From Phaeodactylibacter luteus (lineage in GTDB: Bacteria > Bacteroidota > Bacteroidia > Chitinophagales > Saprospiraceae): a DNA stretch of 64,000 nt. The notes below the pieces were generated by a model, which was given only the letters and a program-made list of their open reading frames with translations, made no database searches and was not told the origin of the DNA. Both the position numbers and the translations under genes were made by a program. Shown one piece after another: positions 41,912 through 50,508 of this stretch; position 1 is the stretch's first letter, and every line of letters starts with the position of its first letter. Location of the stretch: positions 62,001 through 126,000 of the forward strand of contig NZ_VOOR01000006.1 of NCBI RefSeq assembly GCF_007993045.1, read 5' to 3'.

Positions 41912-43168
41912 TTGCCTGACATCCGATCTTTTCTGCGCACATTCCCTGCCCCTGCCCATCATCAGTGGCTTGGCCTGGCTTGCTTTGCCGCTATGGTGTG
42001 GGGGCTGTACACCGCTGCGGAAGCCATCATCAGTATTGCGGTCATTGCACTGGCCTGCAATGTGCTGCTCAACCGGTCTGTAGGCCATATCTTCCGCCGT
42101 TTCCTACGAGATCCGGCAATGCTAGGGCTCACCGGGGTGTTCCTGCTTTATGTTTGTTCAGGCTTCTTTAGCGAAGACACAGGCTATTGGCTTCGGCGCC
42201 TCCGTCTGGCTCTGCCTTATCTGGCCCTCCCGATAGGTGTGCTGTCTATCCCTCGCCTTGGCCGGGCACAGTATCATGGGCTGCTTTATTTTTTCTTCCT
42301 TTGGGCACTGGGCAGCAGCCTATACTCCCTGGCGCTCTACCTACAAGATTTTGAATCCATCACAGCGCAGTACAAGGTAGGCAAAGTGCTGCCCACCCCG
42401 GTGCAGCATATCCGCTACAGCCTGATGCTGGCCTTCGCGGTGCCGGTAGGCGCATACCTGGCCCGTCAGCGTTTATATTGGCTAGGGGGCTGGGAGCGTT
42501 ATCTGCAATGGGGCGGCAGTGTATTCTTGTTCTTGTTCCTGCATGTCCTTGCTGTGCGCAGTGGGCTGCTGGCGTTGTACTGCTGCGTGGCCTATTGGCT
42601 GTTGCGGTGGATATTCCTGAGGCGCAAATGGGCGCTCGGGCTTGGGCTGGCGCTCGGCCTTGCTGGCGGCCTTTGGTTGTCAGCTACTTATGTGCCTACC
42701 TTGAAAAATAAGGTGAATTATACGATTTACAGCCTGCAGCAGTTTGCCCGGGGGGAGAAACTGGATGAGCTGTCGGATTCCCACCGCCTGGGCTCCGTCC
42801 TGGCCGGGCTAGCGCTGCTGAAGCAGGAGCCGGTCACTGGAGTTGGGCTGGGGGATTTGCGCGCAGGCTGCGAAGCCTACTACCAAGCTCATATCCCGAG
42901 CATAGCTGGGCGGGACTTGCTCCCGCACAACCAATGGCTGTTTGTCGCTGCGGCAACTGGCCTGCCGGGGCTCCTCTATTTCCTGTGGGCTACCGTTTTC
43001 CCGTTATGGCAGCGGCAGCGCTGGAAAGATTGGCTATCTGTTTCCTTCCACCTCATCTTGTTTTCCTCTTTTTTGGTAGAGCATACCCTGGAGACACAGT
43101 TCGGCCTCACGCTCTATTTGTGGTTTGTAGTATTGATGGCCCGTTTTCACAGCCCTGAGAAGGGCTAA
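41912..43168 (+). CDS. O-antigen ligase-family membrane protein
   Basis: The 418-residue protein starts at TTG 41912; no ATG fits better. About ten to twelve hydrophobic helices are visible, and a Wzy/WaaL-type periplasmic loop around residues 270-330 (KLDELSDSHRLGSVLAGLALL, GVGLGDLRAGCEAYY, LLPHNQWLFVAAATG), which holds the family-typical GxGxGxF-like and HNxxL patterns. It should join or polymerise surface glycan units at the inner membrane. No other polysaccharide gene is adjacent. Confidence 0.85.
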   Translation: MPDIRSFLRTFPAPAHHQWLGLACFAAMVWGLYTAAEAIISIAVIALACNVLLNRSVGHIFRRFLRDPAMLGLTGVFLLYVCSGFFSEDTGYWLRRLRLALPYLALPIGVLSIPRLGRAQYHGLLYFFFLWALGSSLYSLALYLQDFESITAQYKVGKVLPTPVQHIRYSLMLAFAVPVGAYLARQRLYWLGGWERYLQWGGSVFLFLFLHVLAVRSGLLALYCCVAYWLLRWIFLRRKWALGLGLALGLAGGLWLSATYVPTLKNKVNYTIYSLQQFARGEKLDELSDSHRLGSVLAGLALLKQEPVTGVGLGDLRAGCEAYYQAHIPSIAGRDLLPHNQWLFVAAATGLPGLLYFLWATVFPLWQRQRWKDWLSVSFHLILFSSFLVEHTLETQFGLTLYLWFVVLMARFHSPEKG

Positions 43169-43200
43169 GCCCGGGCGGGCTCAATTCGCTTTGAGCGCTG
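43166..43200 (+). other. Short inverted repeats after O-antigen ligase gene
   Basis: AGCCCGGGCGGGCT and GCTCAA..TTGAGC form small adjacent stems right after the stop. No T-tract follows, so a terminator role is uncertain. Confidence 0.3.
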
Positions 43201-43276
43201 GAAAGTCAGCCTAAGTGATTATCTTGCGCCTGGCCCTGCCGATATACGGGGCTGCACCCTATCCAAGATTCAGCCT

Positions 43277-43295
43277 GCCTGCCGAACGGGCAGGC
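43277..43295. repeat. Short palindrome GCCTGCC..GGCAGGC
   Basis: GCCTGCC-gaacg-GGCAGGC forms a 7-bp stem 20 bp before the methylmalonyl-CoA epimerase start. Short CCTGCC/GGCAGG hairpins of this kind also occur in the IS remnant and in the seven-copy element, and recur in many Bacteroidota genomes as small mobile palindromes. Confidence 0.45.
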
Positions 43296-43314
43296 CATCC
43301 AAAAAGCAGGAAAT

Positions 43315-43728
43315 ATGATCCGTTTGGAGCACATTGGAATCGCTGTCAGGAGCCTTGAAGACAGCAATGAACTGTTCGAGAAGCTGCTGGGCCGCCCGCA
43401 TTATAAAATAGAAGAAGTCGCTTCAGAATACGTCAAAACTTCATTTTTCAAGATTGGGGAGTCTAAGGTGGAGCTCCTCGAAGCGACCTCCCCTGATAGC
43501 GCGATAGCGAAGTACGTTGCTAAGCGGGGAGAGGGGATTCATCATGTCGCGTTTGAAGTAGAAGACATCCACGCTGAGATGGAGCGCCTGCGCAGCGAGG
43601 GGTTCACCCTGCTCAATGAGCAGCCCAAGCGCGGAGCAGACAACAAACTGGTCTGTTTTGTGCATCCGAAGAGTGCTAATGGCGTGCTGATCGAGCTGTG
43701 CCAAGAGGTGCGGGAAGAAGAAGGCTAA
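43315..43728 (+). CDS. mce: Methylmalonyl-CoA epimerase
   Basis: The 137-residue vicinal-oxygen-chelate protein has the metal ligands H6 (LEHIGIAV), H76/H77 (GIHHVAFEVEDI) and E127 (VLIELCQE). It interconverts (R)- and (S)-methylmalonyl-CoA in propionate metabolism. No mutase or carboxylase is seen in this window, so the partners lie elsewhere. Its stop faces the glpX stop 9 bp away. Confidence 0.93.
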   Translation: MIRLEHIGIAVRSLEDSNELFEKLLGRPHYKIEEVASEYVKTSFFKIGESKVELLEATSPDSAIAKYVAKRGEGIHHVAFEVEDIHAEMERLRSEGFTLLNEQPKRGADNKLVCFVHPKSANGVLIELCQEVREEEG

Positions 43729-43737
43729 AATGGCCGT

Positions 43738-44784
43738 TTAGTCGGGCAGTATGATATCCATAGCCACGTGTGCTGGCGTTGTGCCTACATTCCCGCCTAC
43801 CAAGTTTTTCCGGTTCAGCTGGTGAATGCCTTTGATGTAGCGTATAGATCCGGTAAGCGAACGGATGACGATGCTCTCCGTTGTCACTCCGCCCCTCCGG
43901 TCAAAGTGTACCCCCTCTAGGAACGTTGATTCGGTAATGCCGGTGGCGGCGAAGAAGGTATTGTCTGATTGGATGAGGTCGTCCAAGTGCAGCACTTCAT
44001 TGATTTTGACCTTGTCTTTGCGCAGTTGCCGTTTCTCCTCTACCCGTTGTGGAGCGCGCACGGCCTGCATCCCTCCGCCAAGGGCTTTGACAGCCGCTGC
44101 TGCGATGACGGCTTCCGGCGTGCCGCCCACTCCCATGAGCACGTCTATGCCTGTGCCAGGGATGGCCGCCATCAGTGCCCCCATGACATCCCCGTCTGAG
44201 TGCAGCATGATGCGTGCGCCGGTCTGCCGCACTTCTTCGATGAGGGAAGCGTGCCGCGGTTTATCGAGCACAAAAACGGTAAGGTCTTCCACGTTGCGCC
44301 CCAGCGCATCGGCTATATTGACGAGGTTGGTGGAAGGAGACTTGGTAATGTCGATGGCCTGCCGGGCTTCCTGCCCGACTACAATCTTGTTGATGTAAAA
44401 GCTGTTGCCGGGGTTCCACATGCTCCCCCGCTCGGCCACGGCAATGACTGCTATGGCATTGGGCCGGCCTTCGGCTAGCAGGGTTGTGCCTTCCACGGGG
44501 TCCACAGCGACATCTACCTCTACGCCTTCTCCCGTGCCGACGAGCTCGCCGTTGTAGAGCATAGGGGCATTATCTTTTTCGCCTTCCCCTATGACCACAG
44601 TGCCATTCATATCTACAGTGCGGAGGAAGGAGCGCATGGCATCCACTGCTGCTTGATCGCCAGCGTCTTTATTTCCGGTGCCCATGTAGCGGGCTGCAGA
44701 TATAGCTGCCGCCTCAGTGACGCGGACGAGCTCCATGGCAAGGTTTCGGTCGGGGCGGTTGGTTGGCTGTGTTTGTTCAGGCAT
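43738..44784 (-). CDS. glpX: Class II fructose-1,6-bisphosphatase
   Basis: The 348-residue protein matches GlpX. Metal-binding residues are in VVIGEGEKDNAPMLYNGE and DVAVDPVEGTTLLAEG, and GVGGTPEAVIAAAAVKALGG is the nucleotide-fold motif. The enzyme splits fructose-1,6-bisphosphate to fructose-6-phosphate in gluconeogenesis. It follows gph on the same strand (85 bp), probably in one unit. GlpX here is a normal length. Confidence 0.95.
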   Translation of the reverse strand: MPEQTQPTNRPDRNLAMELVRVTEAAAISAARYMGTGNKDAGDQAAVDAMRSFLRTVDMNGTVVIGEGEKDNAPMLYNGELVGTGEGVEVDVAVDPVEGTTLLAEGRPNAIAVIAVAERGSMWNPGNSFYINKIVVGQEARQAIDITKSPSTNLVNIADALGRNVEDLTVFVLDKPRHASLIEEVRQTGARIMLHSDGDVMGALMAAIPGTGIDVLMGVGGTPEAVIAAAAVKALGGGMQAVRAPQRVEEKRQLRKDKVKINEVLHLDDLIQSDNTFFAATGITESTFLEGVHFDRRGGVTTESIVIRSLTGSIRYIKGIHQLNRKNLVGGNVGTTPAHVAMDIILPD

Positions 44785-44869
44785 GTCAGGTGGATTGAAA
44801 AATGAGCAGGATGGTAGCGAAAACCACCTCCAAGGTAATGGGTTTCAGCCGTTGCCCATGTGGCGTGGA

Positions 44870-45520
44870 TCACAAAATGGCTGTTAAAGCCGGAAAATTA
44901 TGGATTATATGGCCGGGGCTGGCCGCTTCCAAGGCTGCTTCGCTCCGGTAGCCATAAGTGACGGCACAAGATTGCATCCCGGCCCGTTTCGCGGCTTCGA
45001 TGTCATGTGTGGAATCGCCAACCATCAGGGCGTTTTCTGGGGCGATACCCAGCTGTGATAAGATATGCATGAGCCCGCCCGGGTGGGGCTTGTAAGGGTA
45101 CAGTTCTGGCCTGGCGCCCTGTATATGGCTGAAGTGTGGGGCCAGCCCCAGCGCGCCCACTATCTGCAGGGTGAAATGGTGCAGCTTATTGCTGTAAACT
45201 GCGAGCTTGTAGCGGCTCAGCAGAGGAAGGGTCTCTGATACGCCAGGGTAGGGCTGCGTTTTGTTTGTAAAGTGGGCCGCGTAGTACTCGTCAAAATGTT
45301 GTTTGGCCGCCTTTAGCACCTTCGTATCTGAAGTTTGTGCAGCTTCTTGCAATAGATAGCCCAAGCCACTGCCGAGCAGAGGGGGCACAGCCTCATAAGG
45401 CAGGCCAGGTTTGCCGAGCTGTGCCATAGCATAATTGAGGGCATCGGTCAGGTCGCGGTGGGAATCGGCAAGGGTGCCGTCGAGGTCGAAAACAATAAGC
45501 TGTAGGTTGGGGTGTGGCAT
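44870..45520 (-). CDS. HAD-family phosphatase (phosphoglycolate-type)
   Basis: The 216-residue protein has the HAD motifs: DLDGT with nucleophile D12, the S/T motif VYSNK (about 105), K of GARPELYPYKPHP and GDSTHDIEAAKRAGM near the C-terminus. It falls in the phosphoglycolate phosphatase (Gph)-like subgroup with a helical cap (about 18-85). The substrate, such as 2-phosphoglycolate from DNA repair, is inferred from subgroup only. It leads the gph-glpX pair; a -7 box is at 45546-45553. Confidence 0.88.
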   Translation of the reverse strand: MPHPNLQLIVFDLDGTLADSHRDLTDALNYAMAQLGKPGLPYEAVPPLLGSGLGYLLQEAAQTSDTKVLKAAKQHFDEYYAAHFTNKTQPYPGVSETLPLLSRYKLAVYSNKLHHFTLQIVGALGLAPHFSHIQGARPELYPYKPHPGGLMHILSQLGIAPENALMVGDSTHDIEAAKRAGMQSCAVTYGYRSEAALEAASPGHIIHNFPALTAIL

Positions 45521-45545
45521 ACGGTCCGTATATGTTGTTGCGGCA

Positions 45546-45553
45546 CAAAAGTA
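45546..45553 (-). promoter_or_regulatory. Bacteroidota -7 box upstream of the HAD phosphatase
   Basis: TACTTTTG on the minus strand is an exact TAnnTTTG match 26 bp before the start at 45520. A clear -33 element is missing. Confidence 0.45.
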
Positions 45554-45610
45554 CGGCCCTGTGGGAGAGGAGTTGGCTTAATTTGTATTAAAATTATATG
45601 TATCAAATTA

Positions 45611-45642
45611 TTTGTTTCAATTTGATTTTGGCTATATCTTAG
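45611..45642 (+). promoter_or_regulatory. Promoter of dinB
   Basis: TTTG (45611-45614), a 20-bp spacer and TATCTTAG (45635-45642) lie in an A/T-rich stretch 17 bp before the dinB ATG. No LexA-like palindrome was recognised with confidence. Confidence 0.6.
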
Positions 45643-45658
45643 CCTTAAAATAGAGCCT

Positions 45659-46795
45659 ATGTCTCAGCGGTCTATCCTTCATTTGGATTTGGATGCATTC
45701 TTCGTTGCGGTAGAGCAGCTGCACAATACCGCCCTGCGCGGGCGGCCACTGATAGTTGGGGGCAGCAGCGCCCGAGGGGTGGTAGCCTGCTGCAGCTACG
45801 AAGCCCGCCGGTTTGGAGTATATGCAGGCATGCCGGTGCGCCTGGCCCGGCAGCGCTGCCCGGAAGCTAAGGTGGTACAGGGCGATATGGAGCGCTACGC
45901 CCGTCATTCTGCCCTGGTTACGGAGATCCTGGCCGAATCTGCGCCCGTTCTAGAGAAGGCTTCCATTGATGAATTCTACTTAGACCTGACCGGCATGGAC
46001 CGGCACATCGGCTGTTGGAAGTGGGCGGGCGAGCTCCGGCAGCGGGTGGAACGGGAAAGCGGCCTGCCGCTGTCTATGGGGCTTGCGGTCAATAAGCTGG
46101 TAGCCAAAGTAGGCGCCGGGGAAGCGAAGCCCAATGGTGCCCGGAGGATAGCGGCCGGGCAGGAGAAGCGTTTTTTTGCTCCCCTCCCAGTATCCCGGCT
46201 GCCTGCAGTGGGCCCAGCCACCTGCCACCGGCTTGCGGTCATGGGGGTGCGCACAGTTGCCTCACTGAGCCAGATCCCGCCGGAATTGCTGCAGCGGGAG
46301 TTTGGCCGGCCCGGGCTGTCGCTTTGGAAAAAGGCGAACGCTATAGACTGCCGGCCAGTGGAGCCTTATACAGATCGCAAGTCGGTAGCTGCAGAGCGGG
46401 CTTTTGAAGTGGATACGACCGATATGGCCTTTCTGCGCTCTGCGCTGAACGATATGATCGCTACTTTGGGGTATGAACTGCGGGCGTCTGGCCGTCTGGC
46501 CTCTTTGGTCACCGTCAAGCTGCGCTACACGGACCATAACACGTTCTCCAGGCAGCGGAGCGTGGTGCATACAGCAAGTGATGACGCCTTCCGTCAAGTG
46601 GCCTATAGCCTGTTGGAACAGCTTTACCAACGCCGTCAGCTGGTCCGCATGGTTGGCATTAAGCTGAGCGGCTTGGCTGAGGGCAGCCCACAGTTGAGCT
46701 TATTTGGTGGCGTAGCGGAAGAACAGGCTCTGCTAAAGGCGATGGATCAGATACGGTACCGTTTTGGCAAAGGTGCTGTACAGCGTGGGGCTTGA
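45659..46795 (+). CDS. dinB: DNA polymerase IV
   Basis: The 378-residue Y-family polymerase has the metal Asp of LHLDLDAFFVAVEQ and the SIDEFYLDLTG motif with catalytic acidic residues, then the LSMGLAVNKLVAKVGA and RLPAVGPATCHRLAVMGV helix-hairpin-helix region and the C-terminal little finger domain. The final residues SPQLSLFGG are a beta-clamp binding motif, as in Pol IV. It copies past damaged bases. It stands alone and is followed by repeat copy 6. Confidence 0.95.
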   Translation: MSQRSILHLDLDAFFVAVEQLHNTALRGRPLIVGGSSARGVVACCSYEARRFGVYAGMPVRLARQRCPEAKVVQGDMERYARHSALVTEILAESAPVLEKASIDEFYLDLTGMDRHIGCWKWAGELRQRVERESGLPLSMGLAVNKLVAKVGAGEAKPNGARRIAAGQEKRFFAPLPVSRLPAVGPATCHRLAVMGVRTVASLSQIPPELLQREFGRPGLSLWKKANAIDCRPVEPYTDRKSVAAERAFEVDTTDMAFLRSALNDMIATLGYELRASGRLASLVTVKLRYTDHNTFSRQRSVVHTASDDAFRQVAYSLLEQLYQRRQLVRMVGIKLSGLAEGSPQLSLFGGVAEEQALLKAMDQIRYRFGKGAVQRGA

Positions 46796-46840
46796 TGCGA
46801 ACAGGCCTGCTCGCTTTCGCTGGGCGTAACCCAAAATATT

Positions 46841-47007
46841 GCAGGTGTTTATGCTTTTCGGGCTATAGCCTGGCATCGGCCTAGCGCTGCGGAGGGGGTT
46901 AAGCCCGATAGGGCCGAGCGGATAGCGAGCCCCGTAGCATAGCGGCACCTGCCATTAGGCAGGGGCAGGCCCCATCCCCCAAAAAAACGACAACCTGGTT
47001 TGTGCCC
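46841..47007 (+). repeat. Dispersed hairpin-rich intergenic repeat, copy 6
   Basis: It starts GCAGGTGTTTATGC and ends TGTGCCCC. The core TCGGCCTAGCGCTGCGGAGG and GGGCCGAGCGGATAGCGAG is intact; the hairpin loop in CACCTGCC..GGCAGG is atta. It lies in the convergent gap between dinB and the UMF1 transporter gene. Confidence 0.85.
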
Positions 47008-47039
47008 CTTTCGCTTTTAGGAGGGAAGGCATTTGCCGG

Positions 47040-48332
47040 CTATTGCTGAGGCCGGACAACCTTGACCCGGCTGAGCAGCAGCAGCCCCAAAATGAAAAAG
47101 CCGCCGAGGATGAGCATGCTCATCCGCATGCTGCCGGTTAGCTGTTCAATGAACCCAAAGGTGAAAGTGCCAAGGATGATGGCGACTTTTTCAAGGACAT
47201 CGTAAAAGCTAAAGTAAGAGGTAGGGTCTTGGGTGCCTTCCGGGATGAGCTTCGAATAGGTGGAGCGTGACAGTGATTGGATGCCGCCCATGACTAGCCC
47301 TACTGCTGCTGCAATAGCATAGAACTGGGCTTTCTCCTGCACAAAATAGCCAACAATACAAATGGCGGTCCAAATCAGCAGCATGGCCACAAGCGAGATT
47401 TTATTGCCCTTCCATTCTGAAAGGCGGGCAGAGGCATAGGCGCCTAGTATGGCTACAACCTGTAGCAGCAGTATGATGACAATCAGCTCTGCCGTGCCAA
47501 AAGCCAGCTCTTTTTCCGCAAAGGTGCCGGCCAGGAAAAGGACGGTCTGTACTCCGGCGCTGTAACAGAAAAAAGAGAAAAGGAAGGATTTGATGTTCTG
47601 CTCCTTTTTCACGGCCGCCCACACTTTTTTCAGCTCCTGAAACCCTCTGCGGAGCAGCCCCGGAGTGTTCCGTTGCCGTTCGTCTGAAGGCAGCCGGCGA
47701 AAGGGGATGAGGGCAAAGCCAAGCCACCAAATGCCTACGGTCAAAAAAGCAAACCGGGTCGCTTCGCCCTGGCCCGAAAAGCCCAAGCGCTCCCAGAATT
47801 GTATCATGATGAGGTTGATGACCAACAGGATGACACTGCCAATATATCCAAAGGAGAAGCCTTTTGCGCTCACGCGGTCGTAGCGGTCTTCTGTAACGAT
47901 AACTGGCAGAAAAGCATTGTAAAATACCAGCCCCCCGGCAAAACCGACCATGGCAAGGATAAAACCCGCTGTGCCCAGCCCGATCTGTTCCATGCCCTCA
48001 AAAAAGTAAAGTGACAGGCAGGCTGCGGAGCCCAAAATGGTGAAGAACTTCAGGAAAAATTTGCGCCGGCCGCTGTAGTCTGCTATACCGGACAATAGAG
48101 GGGAAAATAGGGCAATGACCAGGTAGGCAGCCGATATCGCGTAGGCGTAAAGGCTACTGTTGGACATGGATATTTTCCCGATGTGGATGATGTCATCTGT
48201 GACAGCTACGTAGTAGGCAGGGAATATAGCAGCCGTGATGACGAGCGCAAAAGCAGAGTTGGCCCAGTCGAAAAAAGCCCAAGCATTGATGATCCGCTTG
48301 TCGTTCATTTGAAAGTCAGGAGAAGAAGCCAT
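47040..48332 (-). CDS. MFS transporter, UMF1-like
   Basis: The 430-residue protein has about 12 membrane helices, with the N-terminal AWAFFDWANSAFALVI and the GxxxD...G(R/K)R loop (DYSGRRKFF) typical of MFS proteins. It resembles the UMF1 (Atg22-like) group, which exports amino acids. The first residues (MASSPDFQ) may be skipped by a start at M9. It ends near repeat copy 6. Substrate is inferred from the family only. Confidence 0.82.
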   Translation of the reverse strand: MASSPDFQMNDKRIINAWAFFDWANSAFALVITAAIFPAYYVAVTDDIIHIGKISMSNSSLYAYAISAAYLVIALFSPLLSGIADYSGRRKFFLKFFTILGSAACLSLYFFEGMEQIGLGTAGFILAMVGFAGGLVFYNAFLPVIVTEDRYDRVSAKGFSFGYIGSVILLVINLIMIQFWERLGFSGQGEATRFAFLTVGIWWLGFALIPFRRLPSDERQRNTPGLLRRGFQELKKVWAAVKKEQNIKSFLFSFFCYSAGVQTVLFLAGTFAEKELAFGTAELIVIILLLQVVAILGAYASARLSEWKGNKISLVAMLLIWTAICIVGYFVQEKAQFYAIAAAVGLVMGGIQSLSRSTYSKLIPEGTQDPTSYFSFYDVLEKVAIILGTFTFGFIEQLTGSMRMSMLILGGFFILGLLLLSRVKVVRPQQ

Positions 48333-48402
48333 GCCGGAGAAGGTATTGTTTTAGGAATAGCCGCGCAGGGATAGCGCCGGCTGTTATTTTTTTCGGCCGC
48401 TG

Positions 48403-48433
48403 CTTGCCGGCAACGATAAATCCTGCACCTTTG
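48403..48433 (+). promoter_or_regulatory. Candidate promoter of the rimK gene
   Basis: CTTG (48403-48406), a 19-bp spacer and CACCTTTG (48426-48433) roughly fit the Bacteroidota consensus. The leader would be about 190 nt. Confidence 0.35.
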
Positions 48434-48626
48434 CGGTGTCAAAAAGCTATCGCAGCTGCAAGGTACGAATTCGCAGCACTTATCAACGACTGGCCGCGAA
48501 ATGGGCTGCAAACGGGTGGTATGCCCCGGGGCAGCCAAGTGGCGGCGCAAGCAAGGCGGGGCAGGGCCCCGCCGGTGTGATCAGGCCCCCGGCATTGGGC
48601 TTGGCGGGCTGTAAACAACAGGGCTC

Positions 48627-49511
48627 ATGAAAATTGCAATCCTTTCCAGAGGGGCACAGCTGTACTCCACTCAAAGCCTGATACAGGCAGGGCTCAAGCG
48701 GGGTTACGATATGCATATTGTAGACCATACCCGCTGCTCCCTCATTTTGGATGAAGAGCGCTCCCGCATTTTGTATGATGGCTACCGCCTCGATCCTTTT
48801 GATGCGGTCATCCCACGTATCGGGGCTTCTGTCACTTCGGTTGGCGCATCAGTGATCAGCCAATTTGAAAACATGGGCGTCTTTGTGGCTTCGACGGCAG
48901 AAGCGCTGCTGCAAGCCCGGGACAAACTGCGTTGCCTGCACCGCTTGGCACAGCATGGCATGGCCATCCCCAAAACGGTCTTTGTGGCGCCAGGCCAAAA
49001 TCTAAACGCTGCAGTCAGTGGCTTGGGGGGGCTGCCTGTGGTGGTCAAGCTTTTGGCCGGCACCCATGGCGTAGGTGTTATCCTGGCCGAAACTTTCCGC
49101 ACCGTGGAAGCAACGGTAGAGGCTTTTCAGCGGTTGAACGAGCGGGTGCTATTGCAAGAGTTTATCCGGGAATCTAAGGGCAAAGATGTAAGGGTGCTCG
49201 TAGTTGGGGGGGAGGTGGTAGCTGCTATGGAACGGCAAGCCCGCCCCGGCGAGTTCCGCTCCAACCTCCACCGCGGGGGCAGTGCCCGCCGGGTAAGCCT
49301 AACTCCCGAGGAAGAAGCACAGGCCATACAGGTGGCCAGCTTGATGGGGTTGGGCATAGCAGGGGTAGATTTCCTGCGCTCCCGGCGTGGGCTGCTGACC
49401 ATGGAGGTCAATGCTTCGCCCGGGCTGGAGGGGATAGAGGCGGTGACTGGCCTGGATGTCGCAGGCCATATTTTGGATTACACGGCCCGAGGGGCGAAAG
49501 CACAACGATAA
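48627..49511 (+). CDS. RimK-type alpha-L-glutamate ligase
   Basis: The 294-residue ATP-grasp ligase resembles RimK throughout: MKIAILSRG at the start, the DAVIPRIGASVT pre-ATP domain, the ATP-binding VVVKLLAGTHGVGVIL and LQEFIRESKGKDVRVLVVGGEV, and the metal-binding VDFLRSRRGLLTMEVNASPG. RimK of E. coli adds glutamates to ribosomal protein S6. The acceptor here is unknown. It abuts the AstE/AspA-type gene with zero spacing. The rimK-plus-AstE/AspA pairing, often with a zinc protease gene, recurs in many aquatic bacteria, but its function is not settled. The third member is absent here. Confidence 0.9.
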   Translation: MKIAILSRGAQLYSTQSLIQAGLKRGYDMHIVDHTRCSLILDEERSRILYDGYRLDPFDAVIPRIGASVTSVGASVISQFENMGVFVASTAEALLQARDKLRCLHRLAQHGMAIPKTVFVAPGQNLNAAVSGLGGLPVVVKLLAGTHGVGVILAETFRTVEATVEAFQRLNERVLLQEFIRESKGKDVRVLVVGGEVVAAMERQARPGEFRSNLHRGGSARRVSLTPEEEAQAIQVASLMGLGIAGVDFLRSRRGLLTMEVNASPGLEGIEAVTGLDVAGHILDYTARGAKAQR

Positions 49512-50498
49512 ATGACAGAGGAGCGCAATCATTCGGAAGAGCTGTTCAAAGTGCACAAGACGGTAGTGGCCCCTGGAGCATCTGAGGTCGTACGCCTGCC
49601 AGTAGGGGCGCTGCCAACGGGCCGGCAAATCTTGATGGAGGCGCATGTGTTCCGGGCTGTTGAGCCGGGCCCTGTCGGGCTTCTCCTCGCCGGTGTGCAT
49701 GGAGACGAGACCAACGGGATCGAGATTGTCCGCCGGACGCTGGAAGAGGGCTGGTTTCACAATATGCAGCGGGGGAGCATCATCGCCCTGCCTGTTGTCA
49801 ATGTCTACGGTTTTATCAATTACTCTAGGGAAATGCCCGATGGCAAAGACGTTAACCGGTCCTTCCCCGGCAGCAGCAGGGGGTCTTTGGCTTCGCGGGT
49901 TGCGCATGCGATTACCCGGCGTGTACTGCCGCTGGCCGATTGGCTGATCGACTTCCACACGGGCGGGGGGCGCATCTACAATTATCCTCAGGTGCGTTAT
50001 AGCCCGGGGGATGAAGGCAGCGAGCAGTTGGCCGCGCAGTTCGGCGCGCCTTTTTCGGTGGGGAAAGCCCCTATCCGGCAGTCGTTGAGGCGGGTGGCAC
50101 AGGAGCAGGGCAAGCCGGCCTTGGTCTTTGAGGGCGGGGAAAGCCTGCGCTATGATGCTTTTGCAGTGGAAGAAGGGCTGAATGGCCTGCGCCGGGTCCT
50201 CGTTGGGCAGGGGATGCTTGGGGGAGGCGTCTCAGGGCAGCCTTTTTTGCGGCACGACTTTCCCCGGCAGGGGTGGGTGCGGGCTCCTAAAGCCGGTATG
50301 TTCGAAGCGCTGCCCGAGGCAGGTGCCCACGTCGTGAAAGGGCAAGAGCTGGGTTTTATACACAGCCCTTACGGGGAAAAGCTTGCGGTAGTGAGCGCAC
50401 CCCGCGATGGCCACCTCATTGCCTGCAACCGGGCACCGGTAGTGAACCAGGGCGATGCGCTTTTCCACTTGGGGTACGAAGGGGAAGAAAGCTTGTAG
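49512..50498 (+). CDS. Succinylglutamate desuccinylase/aspartoacylase-family protein
   Basis: The 328-residue M14-like zinc hydrolase has HGDE (H63, E66) and DFHTGG (H149), the zinc ligands of AspA/AstE. The C-terminal part (about 250-320) has a lipoyl-like barrel with a GXXVXXGQXLG-type pattern. Known family members remove acyl groups from aspartate or glutamate; here the partner RimK ligase suggests action on glutamate tails. The stop of rimK and the start here touch (TAAATG). Confidence 0.87.
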   Translation: MTEERNHSEELFKVHKTVVAPGASEVVRLPVGALPTGRQILMEAHVFRAVEPGPVGLLLAGVHGDETNGIEIVRRTLEEGWFHNMQRGSIIALPVVNVYGFINYSREMPDGKDVNRSFPGSSRGSLASRVAHAITRRVLPLADWLIDFHTGGGRIYNYPQVRYSPGDEGSEQLAAQFGAPFSVGKAPIRQSLRRVAQEQGKPALVFEGGESLRYDAFAVEEGLNGLRRVLVGQGMLGGGVSGQPFLRHDFPRQGWVRAPKAGMFEALPEAGAHVVKGQELGFIHSPYGEKLAVVSAPRDGHLIACNRAPVVNQGDALFHLGYEGEESL

Positions 50499-50508
50499 CC
50501 TCCCGTAC

